Source of the DNA: Candidatus Electrothrix communis
GTDB taxonomy: Bacteria; Desulfobacterota; Desulfobulbia; Desulfobulbales; Desulfobulbaceae
NCBI GenBank assembly: GCA_030644725.1
Contig: CP130629.1
Location: 1-64,000 of the forward strand
Reading direction: 5' to 3'
Length of the DNA: 64,000 bases
The notes below the pieces were generated by a model. It ran no database searches, was not told where the DNA came from, and saw only the letters and a list, made by a program, of their open reading frames with translations. This document shows positions 12,520 through 22,533 of the stretch, piece after piece. Each line of letters begins with the position of its first letter. Positions within the stretch are counted from its first letter, which is position 1. Position numbers and translations under genes: made by a program.

Positions 12520-14388
12520 TTACCAAATTTCATTATTGGCGGAGTCGAGGGCAGCGCAGGAATCTTCCTGACAGAACACATCAAAGGGGTCAAGGAACCA
12601 GGTGTTTTCTTCGCTGGCTGCATATTCTTGCAGCCTTTTATTGATATCGAAACCAGCACCTTGCGATTTTGGAAATACCACAGAGTCCAGGCAATTATTC
12701 GGAAGGTAGCTGGGGCGATTAAGGCATGAGATAATTCCATTTCTATTGCCGCTCCCCGGTGGATTCCCGATAAGAATGAGCCTCCTTTCTTTCCCTATTT
12801 TTTCTCTTATGTTTTCGATGTTTTTTATCATAAAATCCAGAAAATCTTTTTTCTTCTTAAAGACGAAAGGCTTATCATTAAGATCGCAGATACCATCTGG
12901 AAAATACCAAGACCATGCCTCGGAAAGGACAAGTGGCGTATCATAGTCTTCCAATAAGGTAAACATCTGCTGCGTACGCTCCGTACATTCGTGATCAGGT
13001 TTTCCTCGGATAAAAGAGGTTATCCCAGGACCCATGAAGCAGGAATAGTCGGTGACCGTCCTTGCAGCAATCTTTTCTTGCTGAAAAAATTGGTCAAAGC
13101 CGGTTGCGTATTGCAGCATAAAGCTGTCCCCAGCGAGGAGGACATCGTAATATTTTTTCGGCTTTTTTGCACCAATGAGACCTGTAAATCGGTATCCTTT
13201 CCCTCCATATTGGTCAATATGAAACTGATCTGTATCCTGTAGTTTGCTGTAGTTGGAGCTGATTCTTTCAGGAAGGCCTTCCTTTTGGATAAGTGCGACA
13301 GCAGCACCTATGAGCAGGGTCGCACAGGAAATATAAAAAAAGATAAGGACTTTCCGAGAACTGATGAATCCTTTACGGAAGGGTTGCTCAATGAATCTCC
13401 AGGACAGCCATGCGCAGAGAAAAGTCGCCAGCAGCAGGCCAAATCGATCCACACGTTCTATCTCGGAATAATGCCAGTACTTATAAAAAATTAGCAGGGG
13501 CCAATGAACAAGATAGAGCGAATACGAGATCAAGCCGATACCAACGGCTAATGGATTTCTCAGCAGATAACCGAGAAAACGCGCCTGTCCGCTGTATATG
13601 GCAAGTGATGCACCCAGGCAGGGAATGAGGGCGGAGAGGCCTGGGAAGGTTGTTTGTTTATTAAAGGCGAAAAAACTGTACAGGATCAGCAGAAAAGCGG
13701 TAATTTGGAGTGGCTCCAGAAGAAGTTTATTCTTTGGCTGGTGATGAATCACCCAGACCAGACCGGCTCCGAAGGCAAATTCAATAATGCGAAACGGGGT
13801 CAGAAAAAAGGCACCGGTTGGATCAGAATCCAGCCAACGTTCTGCTCCGTACAGAGAGGCTAGGCTGATAAGTAGGAGAAAGAAGGGCAGCCAGATTTTT
13901 TTGCCTAGCTTGGAGAAGACAAGGAGGACAGCTGGCCAAGCCAAATAAAATTGTTCCTCAACAGCAAGGGACCAAGTGTGAAGCAAGGGTTTAAAGTCTA
14001 CAGCGGTATCAAAATAGCCTGCTTCCTTCCAGAAAAAAAAGTTAGAAACTGACAGGACACTGTAGAGGAGTGATTTACCCAGGCGGAGCAGGTGCTCCGG
14101 CGTGAAAAGCAGATAGGCGAACAGCAGGGTCAGAAATAAAGTGGCGTACAGGGCTGGAAATAATCGTTTGATTCGGCGACCATAAAATCGGGTAAAGGAA
14201 AAGGATCCCTTGCCGATATCTGCCATAATATTTCGAGTAATCAGGAAACCGGAGATAACGAAGAAGATATCAACTCCGGTGAACCCGCCCGAAAATATTT
14301 TGAAATCAAAGTGATAAAACAGGACCCCGAGAACTGCCCAAGCCCGTAAACCGTCTATTTCCGGTGAGTATTTTCTTTGAATGATCAT
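12520..14388 (-). CDS. Acyltransferase with SGNH domain (OafA/YrhL type)
   Basis: 622 aa. The N-terminal half (about 1-360) is an acyltransferase-3 membrane domain with around ten helices, opening with the family signature 'YSPEIDGLRAWAVLGVLFYH' and 'GGFTGVDIFFVISGFLIT'. The C-terminal part (about 400-620) is an SGNH-type domain with 'LLAGDSFMLQYATG'. Such two-domain proteins O-acetylate surface polysaccharides: the membrane part moves the acyl group and the SGNH domain transfers it. It is the last gene of the minus-strand O-antigen cluster and probably decorates the exported polymer. Confidence 0.9.
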   Translation of the reverse strand: MIIQRKYSPEIDGLRAWAVLGVLFYHFDFKIFSGGFTGVDIFFVISGFLITRNIMADIGKGSFSFTRFYGRRIKRLFPALYATLFLTLLFAYLLFTPEHLLRLGKSLLYSVLSVSNFFFWKEAGYFDTAVDFKPLLHTWSLAVEEQFYLAWPAVLLVFSKLGKKIWLPFFLLLISLASLYGAERWLDSDPTGAFFLTPFRIIEFAFGAGLVWVIHHQPKNKLLLEPLQITAFLLILYSFFAFNKQTTFPGLSALIPCLGASLAIYSGQARFLGYLLRNPLAVGIGLISYSLYLVHWPLLIFYKYWHYSEIERVDRFGLLLATFLCAWLSWRFIEQPFRKGFISSRKVLIFFYISCATLLIGAAVALIQKEGLPERISSNYSKLQDTDQFHIDQYGGKGYRFTGLIGAKKPKKYYDVLLAGDSFMLQYATGFDQFFQQEKIAARTVTDYSCFMGPGITSFIRGKPDHECTERTQQMFTLLEDYDTPLVLSEAWSWYFPDGICDLNDKPFVFKKKKDFLDFMIKNIENIREKIGKERRLILIGNPPGSGNRNGIISCLNRPSYLPNNCLDSVVFPKSQGAGFDINKRLQEYAASEENTWFLDPFDVFCQEDSCAALDSANNEIW

Positions 14389-14478
14389 CAGTAGCTGCCC
14401 GATGTAATTTTAACGGCAATTTTTAATTGAGCAAGATGTGGCTTTATATTGTTAAGCATATGTTCTGTCTTCAGAGTG

Positions 14479-16158
14479 CTATCCCAAGATACGTTTCCAC
14501 CAAGGCCGAGGCTGTTGTTTGGTAGGAGCCTGCAACTGATCGGGGAAACAGAGCTGATGTGTATTGAAAAATTGCTGCATTCCTGTTTCTTTTAATTTAA
14601 TTCTGACTTCCAGAATGTCTCCGACCTCAATGACGTCTTGTCCCAGTTCCGGTAGCACAAATATCGGATCCGGCCCGTAGGAATAAATAATATTCTTTTT
14701 TTTTGGAAAAAGCCATTTTGCATCACCGATTAAAAACAGTTTCTGAAAATCATCTTGTTCTCGAAATAAAATAATATCTGTGCCTTGTGTCTTGTTGCGT
14801 ACCGTAAGAAAGGAAATTTCAACTAAGCCTGTCCGAGTGCTGGGGTCCAAACGAAGCCAAAGCGGCGATTTTTCTACAGGTAGTTCAAACGAGATCGTCG
14901 TCCATTCCTCACTTCTATAATGTCGCCACTGCGATTTTTCACTGCTAAATTTTCCTTGACCATCCCAGTATAATTCAGCAAAGTTATTTTTATCTGTTTC
15001 TTTCCCGTTCCACACAGCCTTTTCCCGGTCCGAAAAAACTTTTTGAGCAACAGTTTGGATGAAAGGTTTTCTCGCTTTAAACAGCTCTTCTGTTTGCCGT
15101 TTAAAGTAATGCCTGCTTGCCGGTCGTCTGGTTGCTATGTCTACCAATGCTTTTTCAAAAAGATCAGCGCATTCATCCCAATCCGGCCATTCAGAGGCGG
15201 TTTGTATCGCCCCTTGTTTGAGGCGTTCTAGTTCCTGGGGGGTTTCTTTGAGATACCGAAGAAAACGAATGACTTCTTCCTCCTCATCTCGGGCAACGAC
15301 ATAGCTGTTTTGATCATGAACAATGTACTCGTCATGACCGGTGACGTCATAGACTAAGGCTGTGCCGCCGCAGTGGAACATTTCCAAGGGAGGGCCGAAC
15401 ATGCCTTCCACATAACTAAGTTTGAGCAGAAGGTCGCAGGAACGGTAGATCTCCGGGGTTTTGTGAATAGGAACCTGAGAGAAAACTCTGTCAACATGCT
15501 CGTGCTGATCAACAGCCGACGAGGTGAGGAGCCAGATTTCATCAGCCCCGGCTTCTTTTGCCAGTTTGATGGAGGCGGGGACGTTTTTATAGGCAACATC
15601 AATCGGCCCTTCCACCAGGACTCGGAAGCGGCCCGGCTCACGGGGAGCAGCGGCTTTTCCTTCGGCAGTATAGATATCCTTGCGGACACCGTTACGTACC
15701 AGTTGCGGATAATTATTGTATTTCCTGTAGATATACTCCTGAATCCAGGTAGCCTCAGTGATGATAGGCAGGGCGTAGGAGTAGGTTTTTTCGCAGAGTC
15801 CCTGCCATACACCTATATCTTTTGTGCTGTAGTTTGTCGGGTCCGGTTCTTCGAAAAAACGACTCTCTATGGATTGGACAAAATAGGCGTAATGGGTGGA
15901 TTGGAGTTCGTGGAGCAGGAAGGGGCTCTGCCACCAGGTTGCCAAGACCATATCAAAGGATTCCTCCTTGGCCTGTTCCAAGGTCAGCCATTCCAGTTCA
16001 TGGGCAGAGGAATGCCACGCATGTTCTTCCGGTGTCACCTCCTGCTGGGTTATCAGAATAACTCGATATCCTTTTTTTTTCAGACGGGAGGCGTGCTCAT
16101 AAATAACATAGGTTCCTCCGTTAATCCTTGGGGAACCCAGAAAAATACCTATTTTCAT
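14479..16158 (-). CDS. Glycosyltransferase, GT4-like (WsaF-type)
   Basis: 559 aa. The N-terminus 'MKIGIFLGSPRINGGTYVIYEHASRLKKKGYRV' is a GT-B entry with a glycine-rich loop. The second Rossmann half includes 'SYVEGMFGPPLEMFHCGGTALVYD', the GT4 nucleotide-sugar signature with the E-x7-E-like pattern. About 180 residues follow the catalytic part (from about 370) and look beta-rich; they may be a carbohydrate-binding extension. Likely role: adding a sugar to the O-polysaccharide in the cytoplasm before Wzm/Wzt export. It lies 22 bp downstream of the methyltransferase gene. Confidence 0.82.
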   Translation of the reverse strand: MKIGIFLGSPRINGGTYVIYEHASRLKKKGYRVILITQQEVTPEEHAWHSSAHELEWLTLEQAKEESFDMVLATWWQSPFLLHELQSTHYAYFVQSIESRFFEEPDPTNYSTKDIGVWQGLCEKTYSYALPIITEATWIQEYIYRKYNNYPQLVRNGVRKDIYTAEGKAAAPREPGRFRVLVEGPIDVAYKNVPASIKLAKEAGADEIWLLTSSAVDQHEHVDRVFSQVPIHKTPEIYRSCDLLLKLSYVEGMFGPPLEMFHCGGTALVYDVTGHDEYIVHDQNSYVVARDEEEEVIRFLRYLKETPQELERLKQGAIQTASEWPDWDECADLFEKALVDIATRRPASRHYFKRQTEELFKARKPFIQTVAQKVFSDREKAVWNGKETDKNNFAELYWDGQGKFSSEKSQWRHYRSEEWTTISFELPVEKSPLWLRLDPSTRTGLVEISFLTVRNKTQGTDIILFREQDDFQKLFLIGDAKWLFPKKKNIIYSYGPDPIFVLPELGQDVIEVGDILEVRIKLKETGMQQFFNTHQLCFPDQLQAPTKQQPRPWWKRILG

Positions 16159-16180
16159 AAGAAAGACAAGCGGGTTGGAA

Positions 16181-17329
16181 TCAGGTGGCTGGATCGGAAA
16201 ACAAAGCCTTCAGTTTTCGATAGGGAGCAGCTAAAATATTCCCCAGCAACCAGCGTTTGGATGTAAGCATATCATGCAGCTGTTTTTCTGCCGCTGCCAA
16301 TCGTTCATTCAGGCTGTTGATAACAAATTTCTGCTCTCGATAGAGGTATTTATCGATAATAAATATCTGTTCTGGAGCAGGTGGAAGGCTGGTGGACGTT
16401 ATTTTACTTTTTTTATAGATAAGATTGAGCACAATCCGGGAAAAGGCAAGCGGTACATCAAGGTCCTTAGCCTCGAAAAAATAGCGCAGCAGCTCTTCTT
16501 CAAGGGAGACATCCACCCAGCTCAAAATTTCCTGCTCAAAGCCGTTGGCGACGAGATATTTTCCGTGATCCTTACCAAGGGCCAGTTCAAAGTCGTGATA
16601 GCTTGCCCCTCTGCCCCAACGCATGATTGAGGTGTCCAAATCTTCGCAGGAAAGAGATGCCGCATCGGTAAAACAATTGCCGAACCCTTCTCTTGGTGAT
16701 CGGTCGGCGTAGCGAGCGTATAATCCTGTGGGCAGAAAATGCTGAAAAGGAAGAAGAGAAGTATGCGTATCGGTATACTGCAGCAGGTTCGGGGTCTCGG
16801 TGACGACTAATATTCCCTCGGGATTCAGCAGCTCCCAGCATAATTTTATGGTTTCGTGACGCTCCTGAATCGTCTGGTGCTCAAGGACAGCAAAGAGGAG
16901 GATAATGTCAACCCCGTCCGCGTGATTTTCCTTCAGGGTATCAACCAGATTCTCAGGAGCAACAAGATGCAGGGCTACATTATCCAGCTCCATAACCTCC
17001 ATGCGTACCCGGGCTCCGGCAAGGGCCTGCTCGTCAATATCATAGCCGTCAATTTTGTCGACAAAATGAGCAAAAGCCGCTGTGCTTGAGCCGGTGCCGC
17101 TGCCGATTTCAAGAAGCGTTTTACCCGTCAGGTCAATGCGTTTTGCCACCCAGGGAACGACATGTTTAAGCGCACTGTTATAGCGCCGGTGGACATTGGC
17201 TTTGATATCCTCTTTGCCGGTTTCTGTGGTCAGAAACTCCTGATCGTAATTTTTGAAATAGGTGGCCAGCAGGGCTTCTTCAATTCGGCGCAGCTTATCG
17301 CTGTCTTGGACAATATACTTGTCATACAT
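16181..17329 (-). CDS. Class I SAM-dependent methyltransferase
   Basis: 382 aa. Residues about 65-85 carry the SAM-binding motif I 'LLEIGSGTGSS', followed by the acidic 'GYDIDEQ' loop and 'LLFAVLEHQT' (motif IV region). The last 60 residues are helical and may form a short coiled coil ('NERLAAAEKQLHDML'). The position beside Wzt/Wzm suggests it methylates a sugar of the O-antigen, possibly as chain-end modification recognised by the Wzt C-terminal domain. That role is inference from context. Confidence 0.8.
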   Translation of the reverse strand: MYDKYIVQDSDKLRRIEEALLATYFKNYDQEFLTTETGKEDIKANVHRRYNSALKHVVPWVAKRIDLTGKTLLEIGSGTGSSTAAFAHFVDKIDGYDIDEQALAGARVRMEVMELDNVALHLVAPENLVDTLKENHADGVDIILLFAVLEHQTIQERHETIKLCWELLNPEGILVVTETPNLLQYTDTHTSLLPFQHFLPTGLYARYADRSPREGFGNCFTDAASLSCEDLDTSIMRWGRGASYHDFELALGKDHGKYLVANGFEQEILSWVDVSLEEELLRYFFEAKDLDVPLAFSRIVLNLIYKKSKITSTSLPPAPEQIFIIDKYLYREQKFVINSLNERLAAAEKQLHDMLTSKRWLLGNILAAPYRKLKALFSDPAT

Positions 17330-17449
17330 TGGTTTGTTTCCTGCTCAAGCCGGGTTGTATCAGTATGCTTTCAGCGGTCCTTTTGATTGTGAAATCAGCT
17401 GCGGGATCATAAAGTCCCTCTGATGTTATGCTATAGAATGGTTGGGCGT

Positions 17450-18763
17450 TCATGTGCTTGATTTTACAGAGGTGACAGTCAATGCTTCAAGGTTATTATT
17501 AAACATGCCGTGGATGGATCGACCTGGTGTTACGGCGGTTATCGAGGCGATATCATGGGCCCAGCATTGTACAACATGCCCCAAGGGGATCAAACCCTGG
17601 CCGATTCCTACGGTAATCGTGTATTTATAAGGATATACTTCTGGCCATATGAATGAGTACTCAACGAAATTATAGCCAGCATCAAGATGCAGAGCCGAAG
17701 CGTCAAGGCAAAGGCTGTTTTCACCGAAGAGCGCATTGCCTATTCTGTCCTTGATATTATATCCGAAGATAATCTCGTCCATGTCTGTGGCAGCGTGAAC
17801 CAGCATCCGGATAGTGATGAGGTCTCCCTGCTGGACCACATTGATCGGTTTTCCTTGGCTGGTGATGCTTAAAGACTCAATAGCAACCTGCCCAACACCG
17901 GAGCGTTTTTTATCAGGTACGCGTGTCCATTGGGAAAAGTCATCTGCGAGCTGTGCTATTTTTTCGGTAATATCTTGCGGTAATACTTCGGCACGCTCCA
18001 CATTTTCTGTTTCTTGTCCCCCGCTGAAATGCTCATCGTGGAGGATCTTGGTGTACTGACTGACCCCCTCCATCGGATCACCGTCAAAGGTGACCTGCCC
18101 GTTATCCAGCAGCAGAACCCGGTCGCAGAGGTTGATAATGGAGTGCATGTCATGGCTGACCAGCACAATGGTACAGCCCTCCATCATCTTTTTCATATGG
18201 GTCATGCATTTCTGCTGAAAAAAGATATCGCCGACCGAAAGAGCCTCGTCAACAATCAGGATTTCCGGCTGCACACTGACCGCAGCGGCAAAGGCCAGAC
18301 GAATATACATACCGCTGGAGTAGGTTTTTACTGGTCGGTCGATAAATTCCCCAATATCAGCGAATTCGGCAATTCGCTGGAATCGCTCGTCGGTATCTTC
18401 TTCAGAGAAGCCCTGAATTGCTGTGTTAAGGTAGACGTTTTCCCGGCCAGTGAATTCCGGATTAAAGCCTGCGCCAAGCTCAAGCAGGGCAGAAATACGT
18501 CCGTTCACCTGCACGACTCCTGCCGTAGGCTGCTGGATGCCGGTGATCAGCTGAAGCAAGGATGATTTGCCGCTCCCGTTTCTTCCGATTATTCCGAGGG
18601 CCTGTCCCTTCTTGATGTCAAAATGAATATTATCAAGTGCACAAAACGGCGTATGGTATTTTTTGCCGAGCGGATGGAAGAGCTCTAAGAGCCGATGGAT
18701 CGGTTTTTGATAGAGCGAGTATGTTTTGGTTACATTATGAACCGAGATTGCCGAATCAGACAT
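17450..18763 (-). CDS. wzt: Polysaccharide ABC exporter, ATP-binding subunit Wzt with C-terminal substrate domain
   Basis: 437 aa. Walker A 'GRNGSGKS' at about 60-67, ABC signature 'YSSGMYIRLAFA' near 149, Walker B 'ILIVDEALSVGD' near 169, and the H-loop 'SHDM'. The 180-residue C-terminal extension (about 250-437) matches the beta-sandwich Wzt_C domain that binds the modified non-reducing end of O-antigen. With the permease just upstream it flips undecaprenyl-linked polymer to the periplasm. The gene begins 4 bp after the permease stop, so translation is probably coupled. Confidence 0.92.
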   Translation of the reverse strand: MSDSAISVHNVTKTYSLYQKPIHRLLELFHPLGKKYHTPFCALDNIHFDIKKGQALGIIGRNGSGKSSLLQLITGIQQPTAGVVQVNGRISALLELGAGFNPEFTGRENVYLNTAIQGFSEEDTDERFQRIAEFADIGEFIDRPVKTYSSGMYIRLAFAAAVSVQPEILIVDEALSVGDIFFQQKCMTHMKKMMEGCTIVLVSHDMHSIINLCDRVLLLDNGQVTFDGDPMEGVSQYTKILHDEHFSGGQETENVERAEVLPQDITEKIAQLADDFSQWTRVPDKKRSGVGQVAIESLSITSQGKPINVVQQGDLITIRMLVHAATDMDEIIFGYNIKDRIGNALFGENSLCLDASALHLDAGYNFVEYSFIWPEVYPYKYTITVGIGQGLIPLGHVVQCWAHDIASITAVTPGRSIHGMFNNNLEALTVTSVKSST

Positions 18764-18767
18764 AGAG

Positions 18768-19568
18768 TTACAGCACGTCGGGAAACTGAGGTTTCAGTTT
18801 CTTGAAAATATATGCACCGCTGGCCAGTACTCCAAGAGTGAACAGCCAGTAATACACAGTGTATGATAGATGGTTCCAAAAGGGCTGAAAATTGATAAAA
18901 GAATCTCGATATCCCTGAATAATATAGTAGACAGGATTCAGCTTGAGAAACCATTGTACCTTAGGGGGCATCATTTGGATATCCCAGAAAATAGGGGTAA
19001 CCCAGAAGCCGACCTGAAGAAGAACCGTGACAAGCTGGGCCACATCACGGACAAAGACGTTTAGCGCGGACAAGGTCCAGGAAAGACCCAAGGCAAGCAC
19101 TAACATGCAAAAAAGATAATAACCGGCCTGAAAATAGTACAGACTGAAGGGCATCCCCTGGAAGATGAGCAGAACCAGAAGAACGAGTAAAAAGATTGCA
19201 TGGGTGACTAGGCTGGACAGGATTTTCACCACCGGCAGGATCTGCGGCGAAAAAATAGTTTTTTTCACCAGATGGCTATGGGCGACAATAATATTTGTCG
19301 AACCGCTGATAATATCGGAAAAAATGTACCAGGGAGCCAGGCCTGCTGTCAGCCAGACGATAAAGGGCACATCGTTCAGAGGCTTTGCCTTAAAGCCAAC
19401 GCTGAATACAAACCAGAACACTGAGATCATCACGAGTGGATGAATCAGGGTCCACAAGAGTCCGAGCGAGGAGCCCACATACTGCGCACGTATCTCTCTG
19501 ACAGCCATAGCGGTTATCAGGCGGCGTCGAGCATGGAGGAGTCGAAAAAAAGATAAAAGACTGTTCAT
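18768..19568 (-). CDS. wzm: Polysaccharide ABC exporter permease Wzm (ABC-2 type)
   Basis: 266 aa with six predicted membrane helices. It opens with the family's amphipathic start and 'AMAVREIRAQYVGSSLGLLWTLIHPL'. The conserved 'LNPVYYIIQGYRD' segment lies near residue 215. This is the transmembrane half of the Wzm/Wzt exporter for O-antigen or related glycan. It is the first gene of the minus-strand cluster that also holds a methyltransferase, a glycosyltransferase and an acyltransferase. Confidence 0.92.
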   Translation of the reverse strand: MNSLLSFFRLLHARRRLITAMAVREIRAQYVGSSLGLLWTLIHPLVMISVFWFVFSVGFKAKPLNDVPFIVWLTAGLAPWYIFSDIISGSTNIIVAHSHLVKKTIFSPQILPVVKILSSLVTHAIFLLVLLVLLIFQGMPFSLYYFQAGYYLFCMLVLALGLSWTLSALNVFVRDVAQLVTVLLQVGFWVTPIFWDIQMMPPKVQWFLKLNPVYYIIQGYRDSFINFQPFWNHLSYTVYYWLFTLGVLASGAYIFKKLKPQFPDVL

Positions 19569-20121
19569 GTAATATATACGAAAAAAAGACAGAGGCGGGG
19601 TTGAGATTATGCAATTTCAATACGGTTATCCCGCCATATTGCTGTCACAGTGTATTCCTGGAGCTTATTACAGGTGCGCGCAAGGACTCACCTGTCAGCG
19701 CCTGCATTTGATAATTGAGACAGGTTAAGGATAATTACAAGAACAGGTGAGAAAAAGCAACTTTTTTGTCGTTGCTTTTTTAGGTTTGATGTTTTGCTCG
19801 TTAATTGTTTGTTACTAAATCGACGACCATTTTTTTATTGACTTTTTTGGGAAGGTATTTTATTGCTATGGTGAAAAAAGGAATATACTGGAGGTTTATT
19901 TTTTTGTTGATTTTGTAGGTGGGTGAGTAAAGTCGTGTTGTGTAGATGCTTGAATTATTTGACATTGGTGCCGGATGCCTGCTTGGAAAGCTAGCGGGTC
20001 TGCTCTAGGATGTCTATATAATAACGATTGGCGGCTTCTTGGTTGATCCGGTGCAGGACAAGAAGTTGAATTCGTCAAGAAGTACAAAAAATTAATATGA
20101 TGAACTGGTTGTAACCCTGTC
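19569..20121. other. Divergent intergenic region between the O-antigen and pilus operons
   Basis: 553 bp with no supported gene. It must hold the promoters of both operons. A hairpin at about 19752-19781 (AAAAAGCAAC...GTTGCTTTTT) has T/A runs on both sides and could act as a terminator or insulator. A weak -35/-10 pair (TTGACT at 19838, TATTGC at 19861) points toward the pilus operon. Confidence 0.4.
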
Positions 20122-21054
20122 ATGGTCTTTAATTTCTATGGAGTCACTCGTATCGATTGTAGACCTTTATTGGTTGTGGTGCTGTGCTCTATGATTTCCT
20201 GCCGAGTTTATGGCAGTGACTGTGACTTGTCGAGTACAAATTACACTTTCACCGGCTTGAGGAACACTGAACGGGAGATGACTACAATTGATGTGAGTTG
20301 TGACGAAGGATACCAAATCGCCCTTGACGCAGGACGCTGGTTCTTCGGCTCCCGGCAACTCAGAAACAATTCTAACGAAATGATTCAATACCGTCTCTGG
20401 GCCGATCTTAATGGTGTCATGGAGTGGGGCGACCTAGGTTTTGGTGGGACTTATGCCGCACCTCCTGTGATCGTGGGGGCAGGGGGGAGCAATACCCATA
20501 AAGTCTTCGGAAGAATATACCTTGACCAAGGTACACTGCCTTCCGGTACATATAGAGATTCCGTAGGAATCACTCTGAGTTGGCCGCCGTACGGTGATGA
20601 CCAAAGAAAAAAGTATACCTTAGACCTGACCTTTTTAGCGGAAGAACAATGCGACGTGGATGTCAGCGGAATTCGTGGGTTCGGTACCTGGCCCGTTGGA
20701 GGTGCTGATCCGGAAGGAATAGCTCTCGGCAGCGTCGGTGTCACCTGTACGTTCGGCGTTCAATATGCTTTAGGCATTGATGCGGGTCAGCATTATAATG
20801 GAAACCACCGCCAGCTTCTTGGGCAGGGGAGTTCTATTCCCTATATTTTACGCACGGAAAAAAACGGCAGGGAATGGGGCGACACCGGCTTGGCAGCATT
20901 GATCGGCGATTATGTGGAAACGCATCCCGGAGCGGTACAGACGGGAAACGGAAACGGTCTGACCCAGCACTTTTTTGTTTGGGGAGACGCGGAGATTTCC
21001 GGAAAATCATCGGGAAACTATGCGGACCGAGTCGATTTTACCGTTGTCTGGTGA
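20122..21054 (+). CDS. Two-domain spore coat U (SCPU) protein, candidate pilus tip or adapter subunit
   Basis: 310 aa with an N-terminal hydrophobic signal (about 15-33). Two SCPU domains follow in tandem: one from about Cys34 to residue 155, and one from about 175 to the end, with the paired cysteines and 'WGD' turn of the family; both end in 'SW' or 'VVW'. Such secreted beta-sandwich subunits build archaic (sigma/Csu-type) chaperone-usher pili. A tandem two-domain subunit usually sits at the tip as the adhesin, unlike the single-domain shaft subunits that follow here. First gene of a five-gene plus-strand operon. Tip role is inference. Confidence 0.78.
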   Translation: MVFNFYGVTRIDCRPLLVVVLCSMISCRVYGSDCDLSSTNYTFTGLRNTEREMTTIDVSCDEGYQIALDAGRWFFGSRQLRNNSNEMIQYRLWADLNGVMEWGDLGFGGTYAAPPVIVGAGGSNTHKVFGRIYLDQGTLPSGTYRDSVGITLSWPPYGDDQRKKYTLDLTFLAEEQCDVDVSGIRGFGTWPVGGADPEGIALGSVGVTCTFGVQYALGIDAGQHYNGNHRQLLGQGSSIPYILRTEKNGREWGDTGLAALIGDYVETHPGAVQTGNGNGLTQHFFVWGDAEISGKSSGNYADRVDFTVVW

Positions 21055-21091
21055 TACCCGCATAGCCGGAAGAGACAGGGGGTAAGATAAG

Positions 21092-21622
21092 ATGAAGCGA
21101 TTGATGAAAAGATCGGGTTGGGTAGCGGTTCTGTTTCTGGTTATGACTGTCGGGGCTCGTGCGGCTGAACAACAGAGCAAACAGGCGGAAATAACCTTGG
21201 AATTGGCTGCAAGCTGTGTTTTGAGTGTTGATGATATTCAGGGCTTCGGGGTATGGCCCACCGGCGAGCGAAGTATTGATCAGGTCAACTTAGGGTCTGT
21301 TACCGTCACCTGCGACAACGGCATGGCCTATGCTGTCGGTATTGATGCGGGCGAGAATTATGATGGTGCCTCACGTCGTCTATCCGACGGAACAAATTAT
21401 CTACCCTATGTGTTGCGGGCACACAGCAGCAGCGGTCAGGAATGGGGAGACACCGGCCTGATGGGTATAAGCGGGGACTATGTCACCACCCATCCTGCCC
21501 AGGCGGTCGAGGGGATGGGGAACGGCGCATCGCAGAGTATTACGCTCTGGGGCGACGCGACGGTATCCGCTGCCGCAGGGGGTATCTATAAGGACCGCGT
21601 GAAAATTATCCTGGTTTGGTGA
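21092..21622 (+). CDS. SCPU-domain pilus subunit
   Basis: 176 aa with a signal peptide (cleavage near 'ARA-AEQQ', residue 24). One SCPU domain closely resembles the second domain of the preceding gene, sharing the 'FGVWPTG/FGTWPVG' and 'EWGDTGL...GDYV.THP' segments, which suggests descent by duplication. It ends in the donor-strand-type 'IILVW'. Probably a shaft or adapter subunit, secreted and assembled by the chaperone and usher downstream. Confidence 0.82.
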   Translation: MKRLMKRSGWVAVLFLVMTVGARAAEQQSKQAEITLELAASCVLSVDDIQGFGVWPTGERSIDQVNLGSVTVTCDNGMAYAVGIDAGENYDGASRRLSDGTNYLPYVLRAHSSSGQEWGDTGLMGISGDYVTTHPAQAVEGMGNGASQSITLWGDATVSAAAGGIYKDRVKIILVW

Positions 21623-21777
21623 AAAAGTATTGCATTTTTCATATAAATATGCCGCATTATGGCGGTAGAGGCAGTGGTGCCAGCGCTTCAACTGGGATTT
21701 CTAAATTAACATTTCGTGCTATATGTTGCAGTAAAATCAATTGCTTGGATTTATTAACCTCTATTTAAAGGAACACT

Positions 21778-22338
21778 GTGAAAAATCAATCAATGATCTA
21801 CGGAACGGTTGTCTTGGCACTCGGGCTTTTATCTGGAACTGCTGCTGCTGGTATTGAGGGCAGTAACCTCATCGTTTCTGCGGTAATCGATGACGCCTGT
21901 ACCGTGACTCTCACTCCATCCAGCGAACCCCTTTATTCCGGGGCACCCGTCGCCGGTGCTTACGGCTCGTTGCCCGCCGGTTCCATTACCGTTGAGTGCT
22001 CTGGTGGCATGTCGGTCGTCAACGTTTGTGCAGGTCGGACGAGTACCGACTACACGAGTTCTTCTGGCGATCGTATGCTGTCGAACGGTGGCACTGGCAC
22101 TATCGCTTGGGACCTGTGGTTTCTCGGCACCGTGGGTAATTTCTTCCGTATCGGTGACGGCGGGTGCAACGGGGTTGACGGATCTTATACCGAATCATAT
22201 GCCGCTGAAACCTCTAAAACTATCCCCATCACCTCCGGTACCTCCGTTACTCGCGATTTTCGGGCTTCGATTACGCTATCTGGTGCGGAACTTGGGGGGA
22301 CATACACTGAGTCGGTCCCCGTGACCGTAGTTTGGTAA
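21778..22338 (+). CDS. SCPU-domain major pilin candidate
   Basis: 186 aa from a GTG start preceded by AAAGGA. The signal peptide ends near 'TAAAG' (residue 25). A single SCPU domain of the CsuA/B kind contains the cysteine pair and 'GDRMLSNGGTGTIAWDLW', and ends 'VPVTVVW'. Low-complexity Ser/Thr/Gly content fits an abundant shaft pilin. It is followed by a stable hairpin before the chaperone gene, which could let this cistron be transcribed more than the genes after it. Confidence 0.82.
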   Translation: MKNQSMIYGTVVLALGLLSGTAAAGIEGSNLIVSAVIDDACTVTLTPSSEPLYSGAPVAGAYGSLPAGSITVECSGGMSVVNVCAGRTSTDYTSSSGDRMLSNGGTGTIAWDLWFLGTVGNFFRIGDGGCNGVDGSYTESYAAETSKTIPITSGTSVTRDFRASITLSGAELGGTYTESVPVTVVW

Positions 22339-22411
22339 ATGGGGAGATAGTGTCCTCGCTTCACGCTTGGCACCCGCGCCCTTTCGCGCATGGCTGGCGA
22401 CTTGTCCTGGT

Positions 22412-22436
22412 ACATCCCCACTATTAGTGGGGATGT
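22412..22436 (+). terminator. Intra-operon hairpin between pilin and chaperone genes
   Basis: A perfect 10-bp stem, ACATCCCCAC with GTGGGGATGT, and a TATTA loop, followed by GCTTTATTATT. Either a leaky terminator or an mRNA-stabilising structure that raises pilin over chaperone and usher. Confidence 0.55.
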
Positions 22437-22533
22437 GCTTTATTATTGGGGTTGATCGCTTACATGTCCGACATAACAGGGCGAACACACTGGTTTTTCC
22501 CTGCGGTGCTCGAAATTACTGGCAGAAAATATT